DNA of 64,000 nt from Schistosoma haematobium. Its lineage: Eukaryota > Platyhelminthes > Trematoda > Strigeidida > Schistosomatidae. Shown piece by piece: positions 10,533 to 24,500 of the stretch. The position numbers and the translations under genes were made by a program. Every line of letters starts with the position of its first letter. Positions within the stretch are counted from its first letter, which is position 1. Where the stretch lies: NCBI RefSeq assembly GCF_000699445.3, contig NC_067202.1, positions 1 through 64,000 on the forward strand, read 5' to 3'. The notes under the pieces were generated by a model. That model did not search any database. It saw nothing but the letters and a program-made list of their open reading frames with translations, and was not told where the DNA came from.

Positions 10533-13445
10533 ACGAAATGCTCACTACTAACAATAATAAACTATCTGCTCATGAGTAAAAACTCTCAGTAAACTTACTG
10601 CAATCAATGATCTTATCTTCATTAAATTATCGCGCTGAATTTTCGAAGCTTCTCGTAATTCAGCGTTTTCTTTTTAATTGGTCAATCTCTTCATTAGCAG
10701 CTTGAAGACGAAATTGAATGTCTTTCATCTAGACATGAACAAACAAGGAGAAGACATTAGTAAGTACGTGAATAGACTAGTAAAGGTGGTTGGTATTTCC
10801 TTACAAATGCTTTTGCAACAAGGAATGATAAACTGAGAGTGGAATAAAGGGGTTTAATTAAGAGAATAATAAATCGAGTGATTAGAATGGGAATCTGTGT
10901 CGTTTGGTGTGCCTGAAATGTGTCAGGCATGTCCAGCCATCAACTGTACGACACTTGAGTAGATTGAGAAAGAAGTTTAATATGATTGGACCAATGAATA
11001 GCATCTGCCACTGACTGTTAGGCTGAGACTGTATTGGATGAGAAAGATATCATTTTTCAGAGTTTCGCATCAAAAACGATACCTATGAATGAACACCATA
11101 AATTTGAAATCAATCGCAATGGAACAGATGTAGTTGTTCTGTTCTCTTCTCCGTCAAATCTTGGTATTTTAATATTATTTCATAGTTACTGTTGTGGTAT
11201 TTCACTTGTCTTATTCAACAGCATTTATTATTAATTTCAAAGACCATGTTGACATTCAGATAATTTTTTTCACTTCCTCAGATGAAATGAAGTATGACAA
11301 ATTAGAAAGATGCATTCACGTTTGCCAGCCGATTACATGCAGTTGATTATGAATACAGCACCAAACCTAAGTGGTGGTGGTAATGATGACCAACCTCGAG
11401 CACTACTTTAAACGATAGTCACGTACTATTGAGACACTTTATGTTTAAATTTTACCAAGAATTAGGAAAGATATTAAAAACACGTGAGGATAACTACCAA
11501 AGGTGTGATATTAGGACAAAGCTGTCGAAAATGAAAGAATGCGTTCTCCTAAATAATAAAGTTGTTTCAACCATGGAGAAGAATGGTTATCTAAGAATGT
11601 GGTAATGAGAAATTAACTCAAAGTACTTTCTATTACACTAGAAACTGCATACCCTAATGGGTTTCTACATAAACATGTAGATTAGGATGTGACACAGTAG
11701 TTTATATGATGTTGGGGGACAATGTATGAGTTTTGCTCTCTTAGTGGTGGTGAGACGTCATTTACAATGACATCTTTATCTTTCCATTCCACCCTATTGC
11801 TATATACTACTTATCAATATTCAGTAACCCATTTCATTTCCAATAACTTTTGGAAGTATGATGGGACATGCGTCTGCAATCATAACGTTCTTGGGAATTT
11901 ACATAAACTGATGACATTCAGTCCATTGATTATGGTAACTATATCTTCGTGACATTTGGAATAGATATTTTTACTCCGATTGTTTCTGTTAAACCTTATC
12001 ATACTGTAAAAGATTCCATACTTTGGTGTTCTTCGTTCTTACTTTGAGACTCTACCATTGTAATTTAGACACAGATAATAGCTGTCACATATCGTACGGT
12101 ATTATGAATAACTGCGTACAAACTTGCCAGACACTTCATGAGTTCAGGGCTATCAATGCACTTCATATGATTTCGTAATAATAGTATCGTCTTTCCGGGT
12201 GTGAATGGTATTGTCCAAAATCTGATGCATACACGACGTATTATGCGCTAACCTTTCGACTGACTACTTTAGTGAAAACACAGGAGTGGTTGGAAATATA
12301 TATTGAATTACTAAATGAAATGTATAAACGCAGATATATATACTCCTTAAAAAATCAATCCGTTTCTCAGCCAATGATATACACTTATCCTTCAAGTCGC
12401 TTCTGATTGTCGTCGACTGACCTTTTCTTCTGCTTCTTCTGATTGGCTTACCTTATCACAAAACCTCCGTCATACCCATCGATTAGTCAGGAAAATTTTG
12501 AGCAGTGGATTTATGCTACATTTCTAAAATTGGAAAATGTAGGACCTAAATAAGGTGAACTCATGAGGATACTGGAATTGGCTTATAAGTTTTAGAATGA
12601 TTTAGAAGGTTATATCTAACTTGAAACGAAGGAAACCATTAAGCACCAACGCACTACAGCTTTATAACTTTAAGGAGGTTGACCCAATACACTTATGTGA
12701 AGTCTAGCAACTTGTATTAGTAATTATTTGTATCAGATGTAACACTGTTCGTCTTAATAGATAAAGACAGAATTTACGAATGTGAGACTAATACATTGGA
12801 ATATTAAGAAAGACTGTAGCAAACAGATGTAAATTTCTCATAGATAGAATCCGTTGTATTTAAGATTTAAATGACAGTATCGTAACTCGAAATACACTTT
12901 CTATTAGCTTTTATTTTATTGAATAGGAAGTAAGTTACATGATCTCAGTACTCAGACACAAACAAGGTTTATCAACATCGCAAATAATAACGCCCATGAA
13001 TGAAGCTATGGAATTGCAGCTTCATAAACTTTGAGTTAGCAATAAATTGAATGTATGTATTTTTATGTTCTTCATCCAAATCCACTATTATGGGACTAAA
13101 ATATTACTAGAAGTCGTGTATAGTAGTAGTAGTGATGGTGATAATAATGTAGATATTCTGAAGTCAGTAATGACGTTGACCATTCAGTACGCTCTTTCAG
13201 AAGACCTCTCATATCAAGATAGTGTTGAGCTGCATGTGTTTCAAGAAATCCTGAAAAAATCGGTATAAAAGTTCTTGTGTTTTCACAATTTATTTGATTC
13301 ATTTATTCACATATCTGATGTAAAATTATGGCAGTTTCAGTGAGATCAGATTCTATTGTTTTCAAACAAGAAAATTTCAAAAGTTTCCTTCATAGACTAA
13401 CATCACCTGAATAAGTAATGGAAACTGACAAAATAAGTGATTACT
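10533..13445. other. Intergenic, no gene or repeat recognised
   Basis: AT-rich single-copy-looking sequence. The longest frames (60-76 codons) have low-complexity composition and no motifs. I see no RNA gene. Confidence 0.6.
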
Positions 13446-13793
13446 GTTATATCCGAGGGAAGACTAAATTACGGGTAACTTCCGAGGACTATTAATGGAC
13501 TAATATTCTATAAATATTCTTATTGTATAACTATTCAGCAATTACGTTATGTATATTTATATTCCTCTTATTATAAGCTTTATTTTGACCTATAATTTAT
13601 TATTATACGATTTACGGTTCTTAAGCTATGCTCAGTCTATTAATTACTGTCACCCTCGTTCACAGCCACTTTTTGCTTGTGTACACATGTTATTTTCTAT
13701 TTTATGGTACGTTGTGGTCTGTCTGATTGATATATAAACCGAGTATGTCTGAAATAAACGATCTGATCTGATTCGATTCGATTCATACTACAG
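13446..13793 (+). mobile_element. LTR-like sequence
   Basis: It starts TGTTATATCCGAGG and ends TACTACA, with CTATAAATATTC (TATA-like) at about 13510 and GAAATAAACG (poly(A)-signal-like) at about 13750, in the order expected for a retrotransposon LTR. No second copy and no flanking duplication is visible, so this rests on layout only. Confidence 0.4.
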
Positions 13794-14871
13794 AAGCTGG
13801 TATTGTGTTCTGGACTCAAGTGGACGGGCTAGGAGGACATAGAACGAATAAGGACGGTAGACTGCTCATACCGGTTGAACGTCATTGGTTTGGCATAGTG
13901 TGAAGATTTGTATAAGTGATATTCTGATTGGTGGATAGTTCACGTGATAGGAAACCGGACATCAAATCATAACGATTACTATGAAACAGATATGAAATTT
14001 TGGTTGATTAGTTAGTATTTTATAGTTGCATCTTGATGAGTTTTGTATAATTATTGTCTAACTAATCAACACTAATCCTACCAAAGAAGTGATAATTGAT
14101 TCATTTTGAAATGAATGATTGTGATCAAGTTTATGTTTAAGTAGACAATGCTCAATGTAATTTGAACTAAAAGTGGAAAAATGTAGAAAGACAAATGAAT
14201 GATATAAGTGAACGGAGCACAAATAAGCGTATAGTAGAGGAATTTTTGCACAATAGTGAAGAGAGAGAATACAAGGGATCAACTATCTGATCAAATTATT
14301 CATCATTTGTATCTATCATTTAAATTCTCATGGGCACAATTCATCAGACTAGTAATAAGAGAATCAGTGAATTGGTTTCAATTAATCATTTGGATGCTCT
14401 GATGTTTGTTTTTTTGGAAATCAAATACGACAATGGCGTTAACTTACTTAATTTACAGTTAACGGTAGGTGTGATGATATGTACATCATAGGAGTTCTCT
14501 ACAGAACTCTAAAATCATATTTCATGCAATTTTGTTGATTAGGTTTATCTTTTGATCTTTTCTCTCTCTGCATTCTCTCATAATTCGAATTGACAGAAAA
14601 ACCTTTCAGTTAAACAACACTCAACAAATAGTGAATAATTTAACTGAACTTCATTTGTCACATTTTGATGTGTTTCTCGGTTTCTCGGTTAATTCACCAT
14701 TGAAATTCAACCTACTTATGAGTAGTGCAAAATATATATGTCTTATTTATTAGCTATATGTAATTTGTATTGTTATGACGATTGTATATTATTAAAGGCT
14801 TTTCTTTTTTAGAATGTTAGTTTAAGCCTTGAATATTATGAACTGTTAAATCCATACTTTCTCTTTCAACT

Positions 14872-15390
14872 TATCTTACTTACGCCTGTTACTCCTCGTG
14901 AAGGAGCATAGGCCGCTCACCAGCATTCTCCATCCAACCCTGTCCTGGGCAATCCTTTCTAGCTCCGTCCAGTTGTAATTCATCCTTTTCATATCTGCTT
15001 CTATTATCCGACGCAATGTGTTCTTTGACCTTCCTCTTTTTCGCTTCCCTTCAGGATTCCAAGTTAGGGCTTGCTTCGTGATGCAGTTTGACGATTTGCG
15101 TAATGTATGTCCTATCCATTTCCATCGTCTTTTCCTAATTTCTTCTTCAGCTGGAAGTTGGTTTGCTCTCTCCCACAGAAGGCTATTGCTGATGGTATCC
15201 GGCCAATGGATGTTGAGTATCTTGCGTAGACAGTTATTTATAAATACTTGTAATTTCTTGATTGTGGTTGTTGTAGTTCTCCAAGTTTCAGCTCCATACA
15301 GTAGAACTGCCTTGACGTTCGTATTGAAGATTCTCACTTTGATATTGGTTGAAAGTTGTTTTGAGTTCCATATGTTCTTCAATTTTCAGT
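14872..15390 (-). mobile_element. RTE-like retrotransposon, 5'-truncated 3' end
   Basis: The - strand frame of 168 codons is the C-terminal end of an RTE reverse transcriptase: [10 protein letters not shown], a Thr run, [38 protein letters not shown], then SNRRK and stop. The 3' end carries a short TAAG repeat. It begins abruptly near the KNIWNSKQL block, a typical 5' truncation. The frame is intact here and this is the best preserved 3' copy in the window. Confidence 0.88.
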
Positions 15391-16454
15391 GAATATTTAT
15401 CAGTGAATATTTAATTGATGCACCACCTCATCCTTCAAATACTGGCAGTACAATTAGAATATTTAATGATATGGCATATATATAAATGACCAATATGATT
15501 CATCAGTTGTTATGCGATGTTTACGTATTTTATAACCATTGACACATTCAGCCTCAGGTTTTCAAAAGGGAATATACCTCACAGCATGGAAATTCACATG
15601 TCGAGTTTCTGACTGGATGAGATTATTTATACTGCTACTATGTTTAGTAGGATGTCAGAATTCTCCGGAAACCCAAGGCCATCTAAAATACTATAAAAAC
15701 CTAGATATTCTGTACATAAACGAATCACTGAAGATTTTGATGAATGTTCTTTTAAGAAAACTAATCAACATAATCGTGTTCCTGTTATATGTCAAACAGG
15801 AATACTGGAATATATCTGTGTAATATGTGAAACAGCGACTGGTATATACATGGATGTCACTGTTTCATATTTTCCTACCATACCTTATTCATTCCGATAT
15901 TGCCTTCTTATTATGTCCATGGACGCATTTAACTCGACTAGAGGATTAGTAACATCCATCGCTAATCGACGTTATTTACTCTACTGCAGCTCATCAGAGT
16001 ATGTTCAAATTTCACCATTGTGTCGGCACCACCGACTAATTTATTATTATGTTCTACTCTACTTATTTTCACGATTTATTTAGTTTTCATATCCATAGAC
16101 AATTTATTACTGTTTTCACAATATTTCGAATTGTTCATCACGAACGTATTATTTTATCGTTCAGACTATCACAATATAAATGCATGTTAAATTTCTGTGC
16201 GCTGATTGATTTGCTTATAAATCGCATGCTAATTTTCCCATTTTTTTCCCATGCCTTAACGATATTCACGTATTCTTTTACATAAGTATAACACATTCGT
16301 ATCATATACTCAGCCGTCATGTGTCATTGTGCATCACCAGGCCTAGGACAATTTTCTCCTTGCTTGTTAACACCATCCACATACCGATTTGATGTTATTT
16401 ACGAAAACAGACATTTTTTTCAAATGTTCTATTTGCTACAAGGGGGCTATGTTG

Positions 16455-16859
16455 TGTCAGTTGATATGTTTAGCTCATATACTTTATTCTAGCTTCTGTA
16501 CAGGTCAATTTATTCATTCTTCATGAGAGTCACATTTTAACCATGGTAATCATTCGCTTATCAAACCTTGACTGTTTTTATATGAGCGCATATGTGTGTG
16601 TATACTTCTTACCCTACTCATCACATGTCTGTAACTTATTTTTGTGTGACTGTAAATATTGATTAACGCTTGGATAAATGGAGTTGGCTCACAAACCTTC
16701 TCCACTGCGCGTCATTCCTCTTCACTTCTCCGATACTTTGTCTGGATCAAAGATTGTATGAAATACACGTATTCGAAATTCATTCTCGTATTTGACTTAT
16801 TGAATTCCGTTATTGACTAACGCGATTTAAGTCGATGAAATATACGACGTTAGGCGACA
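16455..16859 (+). mobile_element. LTR family 2, copy 1
   Basis: Starts TGTCAGTTGATATG and ends TTAGGCGACA. It aligns along its length with 19496-19891 and the reverse of 45855-46227, all bounded by TG...CA-like ends. CTGTAAATATTG lies at the TATA position. Homology with copy 2 continues about 60 bases past the end, which may be the start of an internal region. Confidence 0.7.
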
Positions 16860-17430
16860 TATATATTTCGACAGCAATCAAACATTCGATCTAATTGGAG
16901 TCAGATTCCGGGTCACTAAAGTAGTGAGCTCGTCGACAACATCGTGCGGTCTAATTGATGTAAAATTGACGCATCACCAAACCCTAACCGAAATGTTCGT
17001 TTGTGTGTATCATGCACTAGATACATAAGCAGTTTTCATCTTCAATACTTGAATACTCGTCTGTTGGTATCCATCAGAAATATGGTCAGTTTGTCTGGTG
17101 AGATGTGTCGGTTGACCATGGTCTGCTTGCCTGCCTGTACTCAATACGCGTGGTCGAACTCGGGATTCGAGCACGAAGCACAGGTGAATTAAGCATTTGG
17201 CATACATGACAGTAGTTTGATACATTCAGACGATGTTGTCTGTCAGTGGGACTAGGGAACGGACTGTGACTGGTCGGTGTTGTGAATGAAACGAAGTCTC
17301 GAAGTGACACGGAACAGAATGAGAATGTGGTGTTAGTATTGTTGTTCATTGGTTGTGATTGTGTGTTTGTCTTAGTATATGTATGATAGTCGAGACTGTA
17401 TGATGTGGGTGATTGTGAAAGTGAACGTTT

Positions 17431-17507
17431 GAGGGTGAGATTCGAAGTCATTCCCATTTCAGACTGGTGCCTGAAACCAGCACCTTGGACCACTCAGCCA
17501 CACGAAG
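17431..17507 (-). pseudogene. tRNA-Leu-like sequence (CAG anticodon), degenerate
   Basis: Reading the - strand: GTGTGGCTGAGTGGTCCAAG (D arm, A box), an anticodon arm with a TTCAGGC loop giving CAG, a long variable arm as in tRNA-Leu, and a TTCGAATC T loop. The acceptor stem does not close, so it is a tRNA-derived SINE head or pseudogene, not a working tRNA. Confidence 0.6.
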
Positions 17508-17639
17508 AATGACCGACAAACCGTAACAGTAATTCATCAATATCAACATTCCATTTCACCCTTATCTAAATACACTATACTATTCAGGACAACACTACAA
17601 ACGACACAATACTCATGGACACATGCACTATTAACATCG

Positions 17640-17680
17640 GACCTTCTAACCCTAACTCAAGCCTAACCCTAACCTTTGCC
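17640..17680 (+). repeat. Telomere-like CTAACCC repeats
   Basis: Four near-units of CTAACCC/CCTAACC occur in about 36 bases, on the complementary strand of TTAGGG. It is an interstitial patch; another single unit is at about 16980. Confidence 0.6.
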
Positions 17681-17814
17681 TTTAAACTTTCTCCGGTAGT
17701 CACTGTGTTGCACTTTCTGACCTGGCTATAGTTTTTTTTATATAATTCGTTTTATTTTAACTGTGAAATAACTTTTATTGAAATGTAAATATATATCATT
17801 TGTTTATTGTTCAT

Positions 17815-18010
17815 AATTGGAATATATATATATATATATATAGATCCAAACATATAAAGGCTCAATGAAGTATTCTCTTTATTGAATGTTTGCTGATACC
17901 TTATAAACTAAATTAAAAATTATCATTTTTTGGTGGTGGGGGGGAAATTAACGGTCATTGAATGTTATAGTCGATATGTATTTTACACACCAATTCTAAT
18001 GATATCCATG
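17815..18010 (-). other. Probable 3' UTR of the beta-spectrin gene with poly(A) signal
   Basis: TTTATT at 17878-17883 is AATAAA on the - strand, about 130 bases after the stop. A second is near 17772. A TA dinucleotide run lies at about 17825-17843. Confidence 0.45.
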
Positions 18011-18583
18011 TCATGTATCTTTATGACTCTTTGGTGTAATGGAAAATCGACTAATTTTATGCAAGGAACCATAAGTTAAACTTTTGCGTAGTACTGGAGT
18101 TGGTTGACTAGACTGTTCAGATTCCATATTATGCGATGTACTACTTCTAATCAATTTAGGCGTTTGATGACTCATGCTGGAGGAGGATGAGGGTGAAAAT
18201 GAAGAATATTTAAATGTCAGCCAACGTACTACTTGTCTTGGTGAAAATACTTTCATTGTACGAACTGAAGGAAATCGTTTCATTCGAATTTGTGGTGATT
18301 CTGTGTTCTCTAATATATTATTTGTAAGATCATTATCCTGAGTTGAACTATGTCTTCGCATACATGATATTTGATTAGTTGTCTTTGATCTCAACATTTG
18401 TGTTAAAGTTAATTTTTTCGATGTAGTCAATGTTTCATGAATATCTACAATGACTAAAGGATTCTGGAATTCTTCAGATGGTCTCGATAAAGTGATAAGG
18501 GTTGGACCTGATGTTGATCTCGTTTGTCGGTTGATATTTTGGATTAAACCAAGCCACTTTCTCATAATTTCACTGGTTTGAGC
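18011..18583 (-). CDS. Beta-spectrin last exon: PH C-terminal helix and Ser/Thr tail
   Basis: Acceptor CTGTTTTAG. The first residues [17 protein letters not shown] form the closing PH helix with its conserved Trp. The remaining 170 residues are basic and rich in Ser and Thr (a run of six Ser near [11 protein letters not shown]) and show no known domain. Stop at 18011-18013. Confidence 0.9.
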   Translation of the reverse strand, partial: AQTSEIMRKWLGLIQNINRQTRSTSGPTLITLSRPSEEFQNPLVIVDIHETLTTSKKLTLTQMLRSKTTNQISCMRRHSSTQDNDLTNNILENTESPQIRMKRFPSVRTMKVFSPRQVVRWLTFKYSSFSPSSSSSMSHQTPKLIRSSTSHNMESEQSSQPTPVLRKSLTYGSLHKISRFSITPKSHKDT

Positions 18584-21500
18584 CTAAAACAGGAAACAAT
18601 GGGAATAAGTTTATGATTGTCATTTATAATACGTAAACATGCTAAGAAATATAATTCTAAAATAAATGAATCATCTGTATGTTCACTGTTCGGGTGTTAT
18701 ACTGTAGATCACAGATCAATACGAAATTTCCTAATCTGTAAATGTTTTACACTGTTATTTAATATCACCGGCTGAAAATTCTAAAGAAGGAAAGACAAAC
18801 CGAAATATTGACACTTCAATCGAATTTACATCTATGGAAGCTCCACCTGGAAGCGTTGGCAGGTCCTGTAGGATCCATATTTATCCTCATTGGCATCAGG
18901 GCTCTTGTAAGTCACCTAGCAATGTCAGCTGTTATTGTTTGGGTATTTGCTAACAGCGGTTCGTAGATTTCTGATAAAAAAGTAACGACGTCTCCTATCA
19001 ATCTTCACTGCCCAGCTGGTTGATAGAAAACAGAAGGCAATCGAACATGGGTCCTATCGCATTTTAAATGATCTTCCCAACATAGTGTTTTTATTTATTA
19101 TATTGTACGAGCCAGAGTCTTGAATAAACAGTTCAAGTATCTGGACATGGAGAAACGTTATTCTGATGGCCAGTAGGAACTCGTTGGACAACCAAGTTGT
19201 CATCTTTAAGACAAGCGTTAACTTTTAAATTAGCCAGTAATAAATTGACTCCTGACTTCTTTTGTAGCTCAAGTTTTAACTTCCATTGATAACATTATAA
19301 TTTTCTACACATAACGTGGAAATGTGCAGGATGTTCCTTACTTTAGAAGATACTGTTTAAGTTCTGGTCATTCTACAGTATCCCCAAAGTTTTACTTTAT
19401 GTTGTGATTCTCAACAAACTTATTACCGCAATAAACTGACCGGTACAAAAAACTGGTTGCAATTTATATTAATCCCTAGTATGAAGCTAATGTAGTGTCA
19501 ATTACTATGTTAAGCCCATATATCTTATTCTAGCTTTCGGACATCCCATTTTATTCATTCTACTTGAGCCATACTTTGACCTTGTTATTTATTCGCTTAT
19601 CAGTCTTCACTATTTTTATACGAGCGTATATGTGTGTGCACATCATATCCCATGACTCATTGCATGTCTGAAGCTTTATTTTGTCTGACTATAAATATTG
19701 AGTAACGCTTAATTGAAATGGAGTTGGCTTCCCAGCCATCTTCCATACGTGTCATCTTGCTTTGCTATGTTTCATTCGCTCCATGTACGAAATATATGTA
19801 TTCACAAATCAATTCTCGTTATTCGACTTATTTAATTCCGTTATTGGCTGACGCGATTTAAGTCGACGATTATATACGAGAATAGGCGATAACAACCATT
19901 CGTACGATCTTGAAGTCAGATCCCTAGGCCACTAAACTAAGATAGGTCCAAGTTTGTCAGAAAACGAGAAAGTATTCACGATCACTGCTTTCATATTGTT
20001 TGATGACAAGAGGAACTTTCTTGTCCATTGCTGATAGTAAAACAAAACCAAAACGTAACATCATAGTAACGAAAACGTTTGATTAAAAGATATTCGTTGC
20101 TCGTTTTCTTATTACCATATTGTATTCACAGTAGCTCAGTCAACATATCAACATAGAATAGACGATAATTTGGAGATATATTTCAAATTAGTGACTAAAA
20201 TCTTTTCTCTATAGCCATTTTCTTATAATAAAATATTAAAACAAGGCGTTACGCAGTGTACCATCTAATGAATTCAGTGTATTTCAAATTGAAGCGGAGG
20301 AAGAAATTAGGAAGAAGCGCTAGAAGTGGATAGGACACACATTGAGGAAAGCACCCAACTGCGTCACAAGACAAGCCCTCACATGGAATCCTCAAGGCCA
20401 AACGAAGAGAGGAAGACCAAAGAACACATTACTTCGAGAAATGGAGATAGACATGAGAAAAATGAACAAAAATTGGATGGAGCTAGAAAAGAAGGCTCAG
20501 GAAAAAGTGGGTTGGAGAATGATGGTTAGCGGCCTATGCTCCATTAGGAGTAAATGGCAGAAGTAAGTAAGCAAGCATGCCGAATTGATAAAAATAAATC
20601 GAGAGAATAAATATTCGGTTACAATTAATTTCTCGTCAATACTCTACACTAATATAGAGATTTTTAATTATTTATGCAAACCAATACAAAATAAGTGTTA
20701 GTCAAATAGTTTAACAATCACAATATTTTTTACCAAATATTAGAAACAATCAGATGATTAAACCATTGGATTTCTGAACATCGCTTTGCATAGTTGACGA
20801 AAGATAAAATGAGATATTAAGTTGATACGGATCAGGACCCACATTTTACCTTCTAGGTTTATCGATAGAACTTCATCAACCCTGTCATCATAGACTTTCA
20901 GAATCTGTCACTCATATACAACGAAAGCCAAAGTAACATGTGTCAATGAACCTGATCTGGTGTGCAGAAAGCCTTCATACAGTCTCTTCAGTTATCCTGG
21001 TCTTCAAGTCGGGTACTGTTGCATTACTCAAAAAATAAATATTTAGTTTTTCTGTCAGGTTTATTCAACTGAATTCCTCATTGTGTTTCTGCATAATCTG
21101 CCTTGAGTGCCAGATCATTTGAGTTTCTGTGCATCTGTATTGGGTTATTTAGACAGTTGTAGTTTTAAAAACGACACTAAACATTCAAAAATCATTTGCC
21201 TAACTTCACAGTGAGTTAAAATCCGGTTCATCACATAATTCATGTTATATTTCAGTGTAGATTGATGATGTTCAAATGATCAAACATAATGAATGACAAT
21301 TATCAAACGAACTTGGAATAGATACCGAGCTCCGGTAGCCGTAGATGTAATGCGAAATGTATTGGATCGTTTCGTATAATCCTTTGTTTCACAAGCAGTT
21401 AATAGATTCTGTCCCACCAATAATCCAGTCTCTCCACGAAATGTATTGGATTGAGGACTTAAACACAAAATAAAATGACAAAATGTTTTTTTAGAACTTG

Positions 21501-24500
21501 AGAATGAAATTATTTCCTCAAATAACTATTTAGACAAAGTGAAGAACTAATGCAAATTTAACACGTTATTCGGCTCTAACGGATAATGAGTGGACTTGGT
21601 AAAGGTGGAAAGTCTCGTGCTAAGGTGAAAACGCGATCAGCCCGTGCTAGTCTGCAGTTCCCAGTTGGTCGTGTCCATCGCCCCCTTCGCAAGGGTAACT
21701 ACGCAGAACGTCTCGGAGTTGGTGCCCCTGTTTATTTGGCGGCTGTCCTCGAGCACCTGGCGGCTGAAGTTCTTGAGTTGGCTGACAATGCCGCTCGTGA
21801 CAATGAAATGTGTAGTGTTATGTTCCATTTATAATTGGTGACAGTTCAATGAAGTGGCCATGAATAGTTAGATCATTGGTAAAGCAAATCATGCATATCG
21901 ATTTATGACAAGGTTTCAATGAGTAAGAGCTAACTATTCTCCATTGAATTTGTAAGAACTAAGCATCCAATAAAAACGAAATTTTTTGTTTAAAATAACC
22001 ACATACTCCCAATTTTAATCATACGATCTACGAACGCTTTATCCCAAATGTTTGGAATATTAGTGAATTTTACGAATCATTTGACTGGTGATTTGTACAA
22101 ACCACGAAATAGTTTAATTTGTGTGCAAATTGTAATCGTTTAGTATTTTCTATATAAATATCATACTACTTTAACATAATCTAAGTAGTAACATCAGAAG
22201 CCCATCAAAATTTACGGCTTCTCGTGAACTTCGGAAAACACTATTTGATCAACTCATGAATTGGTATAAATAGTACATGAGGGTATTTCATCCGTACTAC
22301 AACTGGCCTGAGATGTGAAGTACTAGTGACAGAAAAATCAACAATGATGGGTGAAATATTTTACATTTCAGTATAAACATGTAAACTCACTTATCTTCAT
22401 TGTAATCAGATTTGTTTTTATAGGCTAACAGCTGTTTAACTGATGTATTTAAGACCATATAGAGTTCATACCAGGAACGATCACGAGATTTACAATTATG
22501 ATTAATCCACTCGTGTTTTCTCATTAAATAGTCACTTATAGAATCTATAAACAGTGTTTAAAAGAAATGATGGAAGTAAATTGAATAGCCTAATGAAAGT
22601 TAACATTTAACGAACAAAACATTACGCTTGGAAGTCATTTAGTAGTCATACCGTAACTTATAAATTTGATGCCTATAAAATTCGGCAATCATTGCTCTAG
22701 TCTACATATATGTAGTACAGAAAACGCGTTCAGTTTATCTGAACATCCTACATCAATTGAAAACATGACTCAACTGGGAGAATTATAACAGCTAGTAACC
22801 ACTGAGAGATTAATCAAACTATAAATCAAATGTATTAGTTTGTCTACTGACTGAATAATAGCCTGGACATCTATCGTGTGAACAATGACGTCATATATTG
22901 TATTCTGATATAAAGAGAGAGATATTCTATGATTAGATTTATCATCCAATTCAACTAATTTTCAATTATCAGAATGGGTTTTGTGGAGATTTTTATAAAT
23001 TTCACTGATTGATATCATGAGCCAATTGAAGCTAAACCACCACTGGAAACCTAAAAGCACTGGACGGCCGTTTCGTCCTAGTATAGGACTCCTCAGTGGC
23101 AGCGCGCATCCAGAATTATCACAGTTATTTAATATGTGAAATTTTTGCATCTGTAACAAACGTGAAACACAAGCCTTTAAATTGTTTCATTTTATCAAAC
23201 AATAACTTTTATCCTTCTTTTACCAAAGTATACTAAGTGAAATAATATTTTGAAGTATTCTAAGTATATGACTAGATTATAAACAAACTTTCACGTTAGA
23301 TGGTGGTTGGAGGAAGTCGACAGGAAACTCTGGACCCGAGTTTCGTGCTACTTGGCACTCGTCAGCAAGGTGTATCTGTAATCTTGAGGAAAGTGGTGCT
23401 CTCTGGCGGATTCGATGTCGTGTCACCCAGCTTCATAGTCAGAGACGTTACCACTGAGCTACCCGAGCAGCGACTTTCATGTTATCATCTTCATTATCAT
23501 CATCATCAAGGAAGTCGAGTTCAAATAGCATAAGTAAGGTATTTGAAAAACGTGTAAGCAATGATGTTACTAAATGTGGTTTTATATTATTTGTAGCTGA
23601 TAGAAAGTCTTGAAATGAACTGAAAATCCTGTTTTTCCCACTTTTTTCTGTGATCATATCAAATAACCAGGAATTTTGAAATGTTTAGTTTAGTTAAACT
23701 ACTTTTTATAATAAATTTTATTAAATTAAAACTATGTGTGTTATATTAAACTACTGAATGAAAGATTCTGACCTTCTGCCACCTCCCAACTAACTTCAGG
23801 TGAATCAGTAGTATCCTTTACATTCTCATCTGTCATCGTGTCGACATTCTGCTTAGAATCATCGAGATCATTTGATGCATCTGTTTCATTCAATTCATAG
23901 TAATTTAAAAGTGTTTGTATATTTTCTAGATCCGAACTGTGAACAATATTCACACAACTTATTGGCACATTCAGCATATTTTCTTCGATCTCAGCGAGTT
24001 CAAACTAAAATAAATTAAGAAAGTACATGTAACATGTTGATAAATGATGGAGCCAAAGTGGGTGGGCATATATATTCTAGACTGAAGAAAGTAATATGAA
24101 AGAGATGTCTGCCCTTCTTAATGAGCTTTTGGAAAAAGTTAAGTAGTCTAAAGACATATTGTGAAATGTGAAAAATAGTAAACTTAAAGTCTTAAACTGT
24201 GAATGTGTATTAAAATTTAGATTCCATCTGTTATTCTTTAAAAGAGAATGAGATTTAAGAAATCACTATTAAAATGTTGCTTAACTGCGGTGATCGGACG
24301 AGAACCGGTGCTTTCAACGTGGTATGGTCGTCGGCTTTTTTTTTATCTAACCAGCAATATATCCTCTGCCAGGGAAGTCTTACTCACTACCTTCTCGTGG
24401 CCATAGTGTTGTTTACGAAAATGAGAGAACGAAATGCGAATGTCCGGCGCTTTAACCGGGTTCCAAACTAATGGTGCACATGGGCTCCAGGATCCAGAAG

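Noticed and set aside
11722..11952. 76-codon + strand frame in the intergenic region
   Set aside because: Low-information AT-rich composition, no splice sites, no recognisable similarity.
13096..13302. 68-codon - strand frame with a His/Tyr-rich end
   Set aside because: It arises from a short trinucleotide-like tract and has no motif.
15018..15392. 124-codon + strand frame
   Set aside because: It is the shadow of the RTE reverse-transcriptase C-terminus on the opposite strand.
17086..17493. 135-codon - strand frame rich in Ser, Thr and Asn
   Set aside because: It covers a tRNA-like sequence and simple repetitive DNA, with no splice-site or domain support.
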